Shown here: positions 25,988 through 35,347 of the stretch, piece after piece
Numbering within the stretch: position 1 is the first letter of the stretch
Layout of the letters: each line of letters begins with the position of its first letter
Origin: Methylomonas sp. LL1
GTDB taxonomy: Bacteria; Pseudomonadota; Gammaproteobacteria; Methylococcales; Methylomonadaceae
Assembly (NCBI RefSeq): GCF_015711015.1
Contig: NZ_CP064653.1
Span: forward strand, 1,302,001 to 1,366,000
DNA: 64,000 bases
Direction: 5' to 3'
The notes under the pieces: generated by a model
Databases searched by the model: none
What the model was told of the DNA's origin: nothing
The model's input: only the letters and a program-made list of their open reading frames with translations
Program-made: the position numbers and the translations under genes

Positions 25988-26836
25988 GTGCAACAGAAGA
26001 CGTACCCAGCGACCGTGCTGTGTCGAGTCATGCAGGTGAGCACCAGTGCCTACTACGCATGGCTCAAGGCTCTGCAAGATGACGACAACAAACGCCAAGA
26101 TCAAAAACTTGCCGAAAAAGTGAGGCAGATTTTTACCGACAACAAGCAGTGCTTTGGTTCGCGTCGTTTAGCGAATCACTTGCAGAAACAAGGTTTTGCC
26201 GTCGGCCGCTTTAAAACGCGGCGGATCATGCGAGACTTAAAGCTGAAGGTTCGCTACCCCAAACGCTTTAAAGTGACCACGGACAGCAACCACAGCGAGA
26301 CCATATCCCCCAACCGGCTGGATCGCCAATTCAAGGTCGCTCAGCCGAACCAAGTCTGGACCACGGATATTACCTATGTCTGGACGTTACAGGGCTGGCT
26401 GTATGTCGCGGTCGTTATCGATCTGTTCTCCCGCCAAGTGGTGGGCTGGGCCATTGACGACCATATGCGGACCTCGCTCTGTATCAAGGCATTACAAATG
26501 GCCTTCTGGCGCCGCAAACCGCCGCCTAGTCTGCTACATCACTCGGATCGAGGCAGCCAGTATGCCAGTCGGGAATATCGGCAACATCTGGCGGTGATGC
26601 GCATGGAGCAGAGCATGAGCCGGAAAGGCAATTGTTGGGATAATTCGCCGACGGAACGCTTTTTCCGTAGTTTGAAGCATGAACAGCTCAACTACGAAAA
26701 ATTCAAAACCCAAGAGGCGGCGAAACTGAGCGTGATCGACTACTTAGCTTTTTACAATGGCCGTCGATCCCACTCAACATTGGGTTATCAATCCCCGATC
26801 GAATTCGAGCGGGAATTTTCGAGAGACGCTGCCTAA
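25988..26836 (+). CDS. IS3-family transposase OrfB (DDE integrase domain)
   Basis: A 282-residue catalytic part with an HTH_21-type N terminus and an rve integrase core. The DDE triad is visible: aspartate in WTTDITYV, aspartate in HHSDRGSQYAS, and glutamate in DNSPTERFFRSLK. The end (FYNGRRSHSTLGYQSPIEFE) is typical. The frame begins with GTG at 25988, but the functional product is probably the OrfAB fusion made by frameshift at 25931-25937. It looks intact. Confidence 0.95.
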   Translation: MQQKTYPATVLCRVMQVSTSAYYAWLKALQDDDNKRQDQKLAEKVRQIFTDNKQCFGSRRLANHLQKQGFAVGRFKTRRIMRDLKLKVRYPKRFKVTTDSNHSETISPNRLDRQFKVAQPNQVWTTDITYVWTLQGWLYVAVVIDLFSRQVVGWAIDDHMRTSLCIKALQMAFWRRKPPPSLLHHSDRGSQYASREYRQHLAVMRMEQSMSRKGNCWDNSPTERFFRSLKHEQLNYEKFKTQEAAKLSVIDYLAFYNGRRSHSTLGYQSPIEFEREFSRDAA

Positions 26837-26837
26837 A

Positions 26838-26861
26838 CAGGTGTCCGGTTTTTGTTGACCA
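26838..26861 (-). repeat. IS right inverted repeat
   Basis: Reads on the minus strand as TGGTCAACAAAAACCGGACA and pairs with the left end at 25597-25620. Confidence 0.88.
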
Positions 26862-26892
26862 TTACAGCGGCATCAGAGAACCGCAAAAATTG

Positions 26893-26911
26893 CCTCTCCC
26901 GCTAGGAGAGG
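26893..26911. repeat. Short GC-rich hairpin
   Basis: A perfect 7-base inverted repeat, CCTCTCC, CGCTA, GGAGAGG, just beyond the IS right end. It resembles short intergenic hairpin repeats common in proteobacteria. There is no following U-tract, so it is not a clear terminator. Confidence 0.5.
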
Positions 26912-27170
26912 GAGCTTTTAGGACAGCTTCCGGAAGTTTTATAGGCTCCCTTTAACAATGTTTTCCTTAGACCGACTTTGTAACACTCCCATTCATTAAA
27001 TAATCTGGCACATGCCCCAGTCTATTAAGTTATTTCACACACCTTTAGCTCATTGTTTTGCTAATCATTTTTTATGGATTAGCAACAAACCAGTAATTTA
27101 CTTCACCAAAATCCATTATCTCTAGGATTTGTCACGTAAGATTCTGTGTTAGCCAAAAAATCTTTAAAAG

Positions 27171-27186
27171 TGGCATATTAACTGCG
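27171..27186 (+). promoter_or_regulatory. Possible sigma-54 (-24/-12) promoter
   Basis: TGGCATATTAACTGCG has GG and GC at exactly the spacing of the RpoN consensus TGGCAC-N5-TTGC, with three mismatches. It lies ~225 bases upstream of the PEP-CTERM gene, implying a long leader. PEP-CTERM/exopolysaccharide genes are known in other bacteria to be under RpoN and PrsK/PrsR control, which makes the site plausible but unproven. Confidence 0.35.
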
Positions 27187-27412
27187 TATAACACTCCGTG
27201 TGAAAAACCGTTTTGCACAACATGCTTTGAAAAGAGGCACAACAGAATGACGTGACTGCATACGAACGACGGCGGGAGGGGGATAGTTTGTCATTTGGTC
27301 ATCAAGTTTTCACGAACAGCAAAAACATAGATGCGAGGCTAAAGCTTCACCTCCAAAAGCACCTATGGTTAATTCCGTGTCATTCAAAATAATTCATTAT
27401 CAAAGGAAAAAA

Positions 27413-28264
27413 ATGACAACACCACGCAATTCAATATCGATCATCCTTACCGGCTCTGCGTTGGCAATGGCTCCGAACATGGCAGCGGCGAGTACATCGT
27501 TTACCATGTACAACACCTTTGGCCAAGGTTTACACAGCGTCGGCACCAATAAACAAGGGGCGGCAGATGGCATCCGTGCACCTTGGGTGGGAACAGCGAC
27601 AAGCACGACCTTGCCTTTCGGTTTTTCCGGCAGCATGGGCTTGAATTGGGCCGTAGAAATCGGCGGCGACACCGACGCGGTGGAAATATCCACCGCCGAT
27701 GCCCTGACTAGGTATAACCTCGATGCCGACATCGATACCGCCAAGGGCGCATGGTTTGACGGTAAACAAGGCTGGGCGCACAATACCGATTACGGGTTGC
27801 TGCGATCTTCGGTTGACAGCAAAATCACTATCACCCCGTCATCGGTAAACAATCAGTTTTCTAATTTCGGTATCACCATCTTCACCGGTATGGATGTTGG
27901 CGCAACCTACGATCGTCATACCGCATGGAATGGCGGTTTGGGCTATGCCTACGACCAGAATGGCGATGTGTACTACTATACGGCGACCAAGACTGATTCA
28001 AATCCAAGCGGCACGCAAGGCCTCGATTATTTAACTCACAGTGAAAATGGAGATATTTCATTTGTCGCAAGAGCTAACCAGATTTATACCATTGCCTTAG
28101 GAGGAAACGATGGTAAAGGCAATTTCGGACCTCATGATGGATATGTACTAAACATTCAAGCCTCACCTGTTCCAATTCCTGCATCTATCTGGATGTTAGG
28201 CAGTGGACTTATTGGTTTACTTGGTTTTGGTCGCAGAAAGCAACGCGATAACGTGCGCCTATAG
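27413..28264 (+). CDS. PEP-CTERM sorting-signal exported protein
   Basis: A 283-residue secreted protein. The N terminus carries a signal peptide (IILTGSALAMAPNMAAA), and the C terminus has a VPIPASIWMLGSGLIG... anchor followed by GFGRRK, the PEP-CTERM/exosortase-type tripartite signal (motif, membrane helix, basic tail). The middle is glycine-, threonine- and asparagine-rich with no catalytic motif recognised. The ATG at 27413 has AAGGA six bases upstream; an in-frame ATG-like start at 27365 lacks such a site. Exosortase genes are not in the window. Such proteins usually go to the cell surface together with exopolysaccharide, fitting the glycan cluster 2.4 kb away. Confidence 0.88.
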   Translation: MTTPRNSISIILTGSALAMAPNMAAASTSFTMYNTFGQGLHSVGTNKQGAADGIRAPWVGTATSTTLPFGFSGSMGLNWAVEIGGDTDAVEISTADALTRYNLDADIDTAKGAWFDGKQGWAHNTDYGLLRSSVDSKITITPSSVNNQFSNFGITIFTGMDVGATYDRHTAWNGGLGYAYDQNGDVYYYTATKTDSNPSGTQGLDYLTHSENGDISFVARANQIYTIALGGNDGKGNFGPHDGYVLNIQASPVPIPASIWMLGSGLIGLLGFGRRKQRDNVRL

Positions 28265-28584
28265 GATGCTGCCGACATAAGGAAGCGCATCGTTCGCGCC
28301 ACTAATTGTGAGACTCTTCTGATTAGCAAGCCGCTTCAGTTAATTCAAAGGCAGGTCTTGCAAGTCATCGTTTCCGCAGGGATTGCCGAAATCCGGAATA
28401 GTACATGGATAGCTCAAAGCTTGCCATCCATGGCACTGGATGCCCGCATCCCTGCGATGCATGACGGACTTTTTTGATTTAGCTAAAGATTTTACCGTTA
28501 ATCATCAGATTTCTAAGGAAATTAATTTACGTAAGACATTGAAAGTCTTATAAAACACTTTTCATGAATTCCGAGAACAGACAT
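28265..28584. other. Intergenic region between convergent PEP-CTERM and cheY genes
   Basis: About 320 bases with no gene recognised. It contains an imperfect inverted repeat around 28426-28447 (gccatcca and tggatgcc halves) that could act as a hairpin for either strand; no U-tract makes it a firm terminator. Confidence 0.5.
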
Positions 28585-28953
28585 TCAAGGCAAAATCAGT
28601 TTCGATACCGCCGCCAGCATTTTCGCGGGTTGAAACGGCTTGACGATCCAGACCTTGGCGCCGACGGCTTGATTGCCCTGTTTTTCGTATTCCCCTGTAT
28701 CGTTGGTCAGCATGATAATCGGAGTAAATTTGTAGGCGGCCAGTTTTTTGGCCTCATTGACAAAGGTAATGCCATCCATGTTGGGCATGTTGACGTCGGA
28801 AATGATCAGATGAATTTTTTGCCTATCCAGCTTGTCCAGAGCATCCTTTCCATCGACGGCTTCTATTACACCGTAACCCGCGGCCTTCAATGCAATCGCG
28901 GCCACCTGCCTCACCGAGGCGGAATCGTCTATGATCATAACGGTTTTTGACAT
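28585..28953 (-). CDS. CheY-like single receiver
   Basis: A 122-residue CheY-type receiver. MIIDDSASVR holds the acidic pair, LIISDVNMPNMDG the phospho-aspartate (~D54), MLTND the threonine and VKPFQP the lysine. AGGAG lies six bases before the ATG at 28953. It follows an MCP-like gene by 9 bases, so it is the likely output of that chemosensory pathway. CheA is not encoded here. Confidence 0.93.
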   Translation of the reverse strand: MSKTVMIIDDSASVRQVAAIALKAAGYGVIEAVDGKDALDKLDRQKIHLIISDVNMPNMDGITFVNEAKKLAAYKFTPIIMLTNDTGEYEKQGNQAVGAKVWIVKPFQPAKMLAAVSKLILP

Positions 28954-28962
28954 AGTGAACTC

Positions 28963-30036
28963 CTAAAACAAGGTAATTTCCGCTTCCCGTAACTGAGTAG
29001 GCCGGCCGGTGCCGTGCGTATCATGCTCTTCGCCCATCGTGTAACTGCCTTGCAGTTCGGCCAGCATGGCATCGGTATCGAGTGCTATCAGCATATCCGG
29101 CCCGCCGCCGCGGCAGCGATCCAGATAGTTGGGAAACTGATTTATGCTGTCGCGGACATGCGATAAGGTCTGGCTAATACGATCCTGAAACTGTAATTGC
29201 ATCAAGGAATGGTCCACTTCGGCCTTAATGCCCTGGGTCACGATACCAAGATGGTCCGAACTGTGTTTCAGATCGTCAAACAGTTTGCCCAGATCGCTCA
29301 ACACCCGCCGGATTTTGTCATGCGAATCGACAACCGACGACGCATCGCTCAGGGCATTCTTTTCCGCCACTGCGAATGCCGCGGTAATCGCTTGGCTGAC
29401 TTGCTCGACTTTAGCGGTGATGTGATGGCCGGTCGCGCCGGAAATAGTGGAGAGTTTCCTGACTTCGTCGGCTACTACCGCAAACCCGCGACCCGATTCG
29501 CCCGCGCGCGCCGCTTCGATGGCCGCGTTCAGTGCCAGCAAATTGGTTTGATCGGCAATCCGGGCGACTTCCCCGGCCATGCTTTTCATTTCGGAGATAA
29601 AGCCGACCAGGCCGCGTATTTCTTCCAGCATATGTTGCTTGTCTTGCAATGCCTGATCCAGGCTAACAACCACCTCGTCCAGTCTTATGCGGCTGGTCTC
29701 GAACGCCGATCCGTCAGCCTTGGACAGAACCGCGCGCGACTCTTGCAACAAGCGGTCGAGATTGGCGACGATACCGAGAAAGCGTTGCGTCAGGCCGGAA
29801 ACCGCCGTTTCCGACTGTAATCTGCTGGATTCGACTTGGGCCGACCAGACCGGAATTATCCGCCGGCCAAAGTCGTGAAATCCGGTCAAATAACGCTCTA
29901 TCGAGAATCGTGCTTGATCGATCGCTTGCGTTTGCGGTTCCATGGCCGCCGCCGGTCGGTTTCTCGCCCCCAGCCACCAGCCCAATCCGCCGAATACCAA
30001 GGCCGTCGATACCATTTGCAGTGCATAAATGTCCAT
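28963..30036 (-). CDS. Methyl-accepting chemotaxis-like signalling protein
   Basis: A 357-residue receptor with one membrane helix near the N terminus (~5-24) and no periplasmic sensor domain. The cytoplasmic part contains the MCP hairpin tip [20 protein letters not shown] followed by [15 protein letters not shown], which binds CheA/CheW. The tail after ~310 is unusual and ends in a hydrophilic region. The ATG at 30036 has a GAGAG site upstream; a longer TTG-initiated form to 30093 is less likely. It precedes cheY and is on the same strand as cheR/cheD, which lie beyond the IS and PEP-CTERM gene. Confidence 0.9.
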   Translation of the reverse strand: MDIYALQMVSTALVFGGLGWWLGARNRPAAAMEPQTQAIDQARFSIERYLTGFHDFGRRIIPVWSAQVESSRLQSETAVSGLTQRFLGIVANLDRLLQESRAVLSKADGSAFETSRIRLDEVVVSLDQALQDKQHMLEEIRGLVGFISEMKSMAGEVARIADQTNLLALNAAIEAARAGESGRGFAVVADEVRKLSTISGATGHHITAKVEQVSQAITAAFAVAEKNALSDASSVVDSHDKIRRVLSDLGKLFDDLKHSSDHLGIVTQGIKAEVDHSLMQLQFQDRISQTLSHVRDSINQFPNYLDRCRGGGPDMLIALDTDAMLAELQGSYTMGEEHDTHGTGRPTQLREAEITLF

Positions 30037-30093
30037 TAAACTCTCTTCGATCAAGCCAGTTGTGTTGTCAACTAGCGCGCTCGGTTTGGCCAA

Positions 30094-30681
30094 AACGGCC
30101 GGGTTGATGGGAGTGTTTAATTTGAACGATCAGGCCGGCGGCCACAATCGGCGAAGGCCGAATTCGATAGAGAATCGACCTACACGCGATGCCTGATGGA
30201 TTGTCGGGAAAGGACTACAACGAGGGCTATCGATAGCGTGTTATCCACCCCTCGCATGTGATCTATCTTGGCTTCACCTCATCTGGTTGACTTGATAGCA
30301 TGGGGTTTGCAGATTTTACTGTCACCATGGAAAGTATCCCGACCCAGTTTAAGCGCGTGCATCTCATCATCGGTGACGTTGATACCCTTGGGATATTGGT
30401 CACAAGGCTTACAACTTCCTTTTGAACACTGTCCAATATCCATTCTAAAGATACTGCCTCACACAAAGACTGCTATCCCAGTTCAAACGGCAAATAACCT
30501 AAAAAATTAAAGTTTGATGAAATTTAGTATTTTAATGAACCTTCCCTTGATGGTTCGGAATAAACGCAATGAGTAAAAATTATTTACCGATGTGCCTAAA
30601 CCGAACCGGGCGACAGATTTTCTTACCATGAAGCTATTTCTACCCGGCCACTGAATGACTTTAATACAAGGAAGCTGGCCA
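30094..30681. other. Intergenic leader upstream of the glycan cluster
   Basis: About 590 bases without a convincing gene. It must hold the promoters of the divergent MCP gene and the glycan operon. One degenerate copy of the GTxG-N8-CTAC site lies at 30203-30218. Short frames between 30263 and 30510 have no recognisable domain or ribosome site. Sequence around 30500-30600 is AT-rich and could hold the cluster promoter, but no clear -35/-10 pair was found. Confidence 0.5.
30203..30218. promoter_or_regulatory. GTCG-GGAAAGGA-CTAC site (third copy of dyad)
   Basis: Shares 15 of 16 bases with the dyad at 17589-17604, including the whole spacer and right arm, with an A-to-C change in the left arm. 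It lies between the MCP gene and the glycan cluster, consistent with one regulator acting on the ETR/porin promoters and on this region. Confidence 0.4.
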
Positions 30682-31938
30682 ATGACATTTTTAAACGAGC
30701 CCAAAAGAATCATCGTGTACTCACACGACACCTTCGGCCTCGGCAACATTCGACGGATGTTGGCAATTGCAAAATCCCTGGTGGATGCCAATCAGAATGT
30801 ATCCGTATTGATCCTCTCCGGTTCGCCGATGCTGCACGCCTTCCGCATCCCTGACCGTATCGATTACATCAAATTGCCTTGCTTATCTCGCGGTGTCAAA
30901 GGTGACTATTCGGTGAAGTTTCTGGATATGGAATACGAACAATTGGTCAAATTACGCAGCAACATCATTCTCAGCGCGGTGCTGGATTTCGATCCGGATT
31001 TGATTTTGGTCGACAAAAAACCTTATGGCGTCAGCGATGAATTGGGCGCTGCCCTTCATCTTATGCAACGGCGTAGTCACCGTGCCAAACTAGTCTTGCT
31101 TTTGCGCGACATTCTCGACAGTCCGGAAAGCACGATACCGGTGTGGAAAAAAAACGGATATCACGACGCCATCCAATGGCACTATGACAAGATACTGGTA
31201 GTCGGCTCACCGGAAATTTACGACTTGTGCAAGGAATACGAATTTCCGAAAGCCAGCCACGACAAGGTCCGCTTCTGCGGTTATATCGCTCGCGAACGTA
31301 GCGACAAACGTAGTGGCGAAATTCGTCAGCAAATCGGCTGCGCCAAGGAGCGTCTGGTGCTGGTCACCGCAGGCGGTGGTGAAGACGGCTATCAATTGCT
31401 GCACAGTTATCTGGAAGGTTTGAGTCGGCAGGATCTGGGCGACAACAGCATAACCCTGATGATTTGCGGCCCGGAAATGTCGGAAAGCCGCCGCCACCAA
31501 ATCGAAGTTTTGGCTCGCAGTTGCCGTAACGTGGTGGTTCAAGAGTTTAACACCGACATGATGGCCTGTATGGAAGCAGCGGATTTGGTGGTCAGCATGG
31601 GCGGTTACAACTCTACCTGCGAATTATTGACCTTGCGTAAGCGCGCGATATTGGTACCTCGCGTCAAACCTTCCCAAGAGCAATGGATACGTGCGGAACG
31701 TCTGGCGCTACAAGGCTTGGTTCGCGCAATCCATCCAAACAATCTGACGCCTAAATTATTGATGGACACGGTCCGTGAAGAGTTGGGCCGCACCAACGTC
31801 CATCACAGCCGCCTGTATCAAATCGACATGGGGGGGCTGCCACGTATCAGTGAATCGATCAGCGAATTGCTTTATGACTGCGACACAAAATTACCGGCAC
31901 CGATCAGAACTTCGAATCGTAGTGTCGCGGCCGATTAA
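30682..31938 (+). CDS. MurG-like (GT-B, GT28-type) glycosyltransferase 1
   Basis: A ~418-residue GT-B enzyme expected to add a sugar from a nucleotide donor to a lipid- or glycan-linked acceptor at the inner membrane face. The N-terminal glycine-rich loop is YSHDTFGLGNIRRML, and the C-terminal donor-site region reads MGGYNSTCELL, followed by an arginine-rich VPRVKPSQEQ segment, as in MurG-type proteins. The start is ATG 30682, with AAGGA nine bases upstream; a frame extension to 30655 is unlikely. It opens the 12-gene cluster and is one of three related enzymes in it. Sugar specificity is unknown. Confidence 0.88.
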   Translation: MTFLNEPKRIIVYSHDTFGLGNIRRMLAIAKSLVDANQNVSVLILSGSPMLHAFRIPDRIDYIKLPCLSRGVKGDYSVKFLDMEYEQLVKLRSNIILSAVLDFDPDLILVDKKPYGVSDELGAALHLMQRRSHRAKLVLLLRDILDSPESTIPVWKKNGYHDAIQWHYDKILVVGSPEIYDLCKEYEFPKASHDKVRFCGYIARERSDKRSGEIRQQIGCAKERLVLVTAGGGEDGYQLLHSYLEGLSRQDLGDNSITLMICGPEMSESRRHQIEVLARSCRNVVVQEFNTDMMACMEAADLVVSMGGYNSTCELLTLRKRAILVPRVKPSQEQWIRAERLALQGLVRAIHPNNLTPKLLMDTVREELGRTNVHHSRLYQIDMGGLPRISESISELLYDCDTKLPAPIRTSNRSVAAD

Positions 31939-32004
31939 CTTTTTCATCGTTTGAATAATCCTTCGGCCGGTGTGGGGCCGCCCGGACAATTTTTGGATTT
32001 TACA

Positions 32005-33360
32005 ATGCAAAATCATGACCACTCGGCGCAAGTCGCCTATATACTCAAAGGCTTTCCGCGCACCTCGGAAACCTTTATCAGTAACGAAATCCACTTGCTG
32101 GAAGTCCTGGGCCTGCAACTGTCGATTTTTTCGATCAAGCAGCTCGAGGGCCAAAAACATCACGCCGTTGTCGACGCCATCCGCGCGCCGGTGAGTTATT
32201 TACCGCAGGCCAGCGATCTGACCGGACACAGCTTTTTAGCCTGGCTCATCAATAACCTGCCGAAATTCACGCCAAGCCACGGCCGAGTGTTCCTTCAACG
32301 CCCGGCAGCCTACCTCGCCGCCTTGCTGGAATGTTTGGGCATGAGCCTTAAATATCGAAATGGCTGGCGGGAGTGGCCGCGCACGGTATTCATCAAGGAA
32401 TTTCTGCAAGCTGGTTATATCGCCGAATCGGTGTTGCAGAATCCGGCCATCAAGCATCTACACTCGCATTTCTGCCACGGCGCAACCACCGTTGCGATGT
32501 TCGTCAGCCGCATCAGCGGCCTGCCGTTCAGCTTTACCGCCCATGCCAAGGATATTTATTTGCGCGAACTGAATCCAGGCGACTTGCTGCAGATCAAAAT
32601 GCGCCGGGCAAAATTCGCCGTTACCTGCACCGGCGCCAATCAGGAACATTTGGATTCCTGCAAGGGTAGCGATATTGCCGTGCACCGGATTTATCACGGC
32701 CTGGATACCGATTTGTTTGTGCCGGCACCGCGCGAACAAAATGAGGCCGATCATATTTCGACCGTGCTGTCGGTCGGCCGATTGGTCGAGAAAAAAGGCT
32801 TTGATTATTTGGTCAGAGCCTGCGCAATTCTGCGCGATCGCGGCGTTCGATTTAACTGCCGCATCGTCGGCGGCGCGGATAAATACGCCCAAATCATCAA
32901 GCAACTGATCGCCGACTTGGATTTGCAAGACATCGTCAGCCTGCCCGGCGCGGTAACCCAGGAAGAACTGCGCGGCATTTATCAGCAAGGCGATGTATTT
33001 GCCTTACCCTGTCTGGTGGTCGATAACGGCGACCGCGACGGCATTCCCAATGTCTTGGTCGAAGCGATGGCGATGGAAATGCCGGTCATCTCGACCGACA
33101 TTTCCGGGATTCCGGAATTGATCCAGGATCATGTCAACGGCCTGCTGGTGCAGGAAAAGAATGCCGAAGCGATGGCCGATGCGATCGAAAGCTTGCTGAA
33201 AGATCAAGCCTTGCGCGAACGCTTGGGCCAAGCCGCGCGGCAAACCGTCTGCCGGGATTTCAATTCCCGCCACACAACCGTAGCCTTGAAAAAACTGTTC
33301 GACTCCTGCCTGGAAGGCCAAGCGGTGGAAGCTCATGTCTGCTGTGCTGAACACTCTTAA
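32005..33360 (+). CDS. Glycosyltransferase family 4 protein
   Basis: A ~451-residue GT4-type enzyme. LKGFPRTSETFISNEI is the typical N-terminal acceptor segment, SFTAHAKDIY precedes the linker, and the C-terminal half has SVGRLVEKKGFDYL, the PCLVVDNGDRDGIPNVLVEA nucleotide-sugar segment with its EX7E-type glutamates (DGIPNVLVEAMA) and STDISGIPEL. The start is taken as ATG 32005; TTG 31951 is less likely. It overlaps the first heparinase-like gene by 26 bases. It probably builds the repeat unit of the glycan together with the MurG-like enzymes. Confidence 0.92.
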   Translation: MQNHDHSAQVAYILKGFPRTSETFISNEIHLLEVLGLQLSIFSIKQLEGQKHHAVVDAIRAPVSYLPQASDLTGHSFLAWLINNLPKFTPSHGRVFLQRPAAYLAALLECLGMSLKYRNGWREWPRTVFIKEFLQAGYIAESVLQNPAIKHLHSHFCHGATTVAMFVSRISGLPFSFTAHAKDIYLRELNPGDLLQIKMRRAKFAVTCTGANQEHLDSCKGSDIAVHRIYHGLDTDLFVPAPREQNEADHISTVLSVGRLVEKKGFDYLVRACAILRDRGVRFNCRIVGGADKYAQIIKQLIADLDLQDIVSLPGAVTQEELRGIYQQGDVFALPCLVVDNGDRDGIPNVLVEAMAMEMPVISTDISGIPELIQDHVNGLLVQEKNAEAMADAIESLLKDQALRERLGQAARQTVCRDFNSRHTTVALKKLFDSCLEGQAVEAHVCCAEHS

Positions 33361-35344
33361 GTCCGATCCGCGTTTGCTGGCGCTGGCCGCGCCCTATTGC
33401 GACATGACGCCGGCGGTTCTGCTGGCGTATTTTCAAGGTCGTCGGCAGATTCGCTATTTTTCGGTGATCGACGAAGAGCAAAATACCCCGGAAAAACTGG
33501 ACGGTATTTTGCGCAACCGTTTCGAATTCAATCACCAGCCTTACCAGCTTGATGATGCATTCGATTGGCTGACTAATCCCAGTGCCGATGTCGAATGGCT
33601 GATTCTGCTGCACAAGTTTTATTACGCAGTCGGTTTGGGCAGACGATTCCAGCAAACCGGCGACACCCGCTACCGCGACAAATGGCAAGCGCTCACCCGC
33701 AGTTGGATCGACAACGTGCCGGTCGATTTTCTGTCTAGCGACGTCACTGGCCGCCGCGTACAAAACTGGATTTTTGCCTACCTCTATTTTGTCTCGGAGG
33801 CCGCCGAATTAGCCATCGATGCGGAATTTCATCTGGACTTTCTGGCCTCGCTGCAACAGCAGGTCGCCTATTTGTGCGACAACCTGACGCCAGCGCGCAA
33901 TCACCGTACCCTGGAGCTTTACGCGATTTTTCTGGCTGCGGTGGTATTTCCGGAATTGCGCGGTGCTGATGAATGGCTGAGTTTTTCGATTCGCGAATTG
34001 CAACGCAATCTGCAAACCGACTTTTTGGCCGACGGCGTGCATTGCGAACTTTCGACCGATTACCACCATATCGTGTTGCGCAATTTCCTGGGCATTCGCC
34101 GCTTGGCGATGATGAACAACATCGCGCTGCCAGCCGATATGGACGAGGCCATCAAAAAAGCCCTGAGCTTTTGCCTCCATGCGCATAAACCCGACGGCTT
34201 TATCCCGGCGATCAGCGACGGCGACAGCGCCAATTTCCTGGATTTGCTGCGGCAAGGCCACGAACTGTATCAAGATCAGGCGATGCTATATGTCGCCACG
34301 GCCGGTCAACAAGGCCAAGCCCCAGCGGAGCGTTCGAAAACTTTCGAGGCCAGCGGCTACAGCATCTTGCGCAGTGGTTGGGGTGATCAAGGCGATGCTT
34401 ATCAAGGCGAGCGCTACTTGTTTTTTGACTGCGCGCCCCTCGGTGCCGGCAATCATGGTCATCTGGACTTACTGAATATCGAGATGGCGGCTTACGGCCG
34501 GTCGTTGATTGTCGATCCAGGCCGCTATACCTACGATGAATCCGGCGACACCAACTGGCGGGTATTGTTTCGCGGCACCGGCTATCACAATACCGTGCAA
34601 ATCGACGGCAAGAACCAGACGCTGTATGCGCCGCATATTCGCAAATACAAGATCCTAGGACCGGAACCGACGCGTGAATTTAAATGCGCGCTACACCGGC
34701 CGGGTTTCGATTATCTGCACGGCATTGCCGCCAGCCATGAATACCCGGTGATTCACGAGCGCAAAATTCTGTTTGTCGCCTGCGAATATTGGCTGATCTG
34801 CGATTTGCTACGCGCCGAGCAAAACCACGATTACGAATTGCGCTTCCATCTGGATGCGTTGGCAGAGCAGTGCACCACAACGCACGTCAATTCAGCCGGA
34901 TTACGGGTCGACTCGCCGAATCTGGTTATCCTGCAAGCGCCGCAACCAAATACTAAATTGGCACTGGAGCCGGGCTTTGTTTCACCCAGCTACGGTTGCA
35001 AATACCCGGCGCCGGTCGTCAATTTTTCCGCGCATGCCGCCAATTATTGTTTTCTGACCGTGCTGTTTCCGTATCAATCGACCCCGCCGCGGCTTACGCT
35101 GGAACAATTGCCGGTAAGCCAAAATGGTCAAGCGGTCGGCAGCACTATCGCCAGTGCCGTGCGGATTCACAGCCAACAAGCCCAAGGCGAATACTACGAC
35201 GAGCTATTCCTGGCGAACCGCGCCGGTCTGACTTACAAATTTGCAGACCTGCAAACCGATAGCGCGTTTTTATTCCGTCGCCAGGATGGTCGGGGGCGAG
35301 TCTTGGCCTGGCATGCCGAGTCGGCGGCGGCACAGCGTGGATAA
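33335..35344 (+). CDS. Heparinase II/III family protein 1
   Basis: A 669-residue protein with an alpha-toroid N-terminal domain (~1-330) and a heparinase II/III C-terminal beta domain (~340-600). Key segments are ARNHRTLELYAIF and CELSTDYHHIV (the Asn/His and Tyr region of these lyases) and GAGNHGHLDLLNIEMAAYG followed by DPGRYTY in the beta domain. No signal peptide is visible, so it appears cytoplasmic, odd for a lyase acting on exported polymer. Family members often accompany exopolysaccharide operons, perhaps trimming or editing chains. Start overlaps the GT4 gene. Actual lyase activity is unproven. Confidence 0.88.
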   Translation: MSAVLNTLKSDPRLLALAAPYCDMTPAVLLAYFQGRRQIRYFSVIDEEQNTPEKLDGILRNRFEFNHQPYQLDDAFDWLTNPSADVEWLILLHKFYYAVGLGRRFQQTGDTRYRDKWQALTRSWIDNVPVDFLSSDVTGRRVQNWIFAYLYFVSEAAELAIDAEFHLDFLASLQQQVAYLCDNLTPARNHRTLELYAIFLAAVVFPELRGADEWLSFSIRELQRNLQTDFLADGVHCELSTDYHHIVLRNFLGIRRLAMMNNIALPADMDEAIKKALSFCLHAHKPDGFIPAISDGDSANFLDLLRQGHELYQDQAMLYVATAGQQGQAPAERSKTFEASGYSILRSGWGDQGDAYQGERYLFFDCAPLGAGNHGHLDLLNIEMAAYGRSLIVDPGRYTYDESGDTNWRVLFRGTGYHNTVQIDGKNQTLYAPHIRKYKILGPEPTREFKCALHRPGFDYLHGIAASHEYPVIHERKILFVACEYWLICDLLRAEQNHDYELRFHLDALAEQCTTTHVNSAGLRVDSPNLVILQAPQPNTKLALEPGFVSPSYGCKYPAPVVNFSAHAANYCFLTVLFPYQSTPPRLTLEQLPVSQNGQAVGSTIASAVRIHSQQAQGEYYDELFLANRAGLTYKFADLQTDSAFLFRRQDGRGRVLAWHAESAAAQRG

Positions 35345-35347
35345 GTC

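Larger units (their letters stand above)
25597..26861 (+). mobile_element. IS3-family insertion sequence (~1,265 bp)
   Basis: Bounded by imperfect 24-base inverted repeats that begin TGGTCAA and share CCGGACAC, with the two overlapping reading frames typical of IS3 (orfA, orfB) and a frameshift signal between them. The flanks (tgaaa on the left, ttaca on the right) show no target-site duplication, which suggests a deletion or recombination after insertion. It cuts the 5' end of a cytochrome c-like gene. Confidence 0.93.
26862..27412. other. Intergenic region between IS and PEP-CTERM gene
   Basis: About 550 bases without a supportable gene. It holds a short hairpin (CCTCTCC-N5-GGAGAGG at 26893-26911), AT-rich sequence around 26950-27170, and a possible sigma-54 element at 27171-27186. 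No riboswitch consensus was recognised. It is markedly more AT-rich than its surroundings. Confidence 0.55.

Noticed and set aside
25587-26870. Target-site duplication of the IS
   Set aside because: Flanking bases (tgaaa / ttaca) do not match over 3-5 bases.
27185-27412. Possible c-di-GMP (GEMM) riboswitch in the PEP-CTERM leader
   Set aside because: The conserved GEMM segments (such as the ACGCACAGGGCAAACC-type core) are not present; only loosely similar purine-rich stretches occur.
30263-30510. Small frames on both strands (67 and 80 codons)
   Set aside because: No ribosome site, no recognisable domain, and the two overlap each other in opposite directions.
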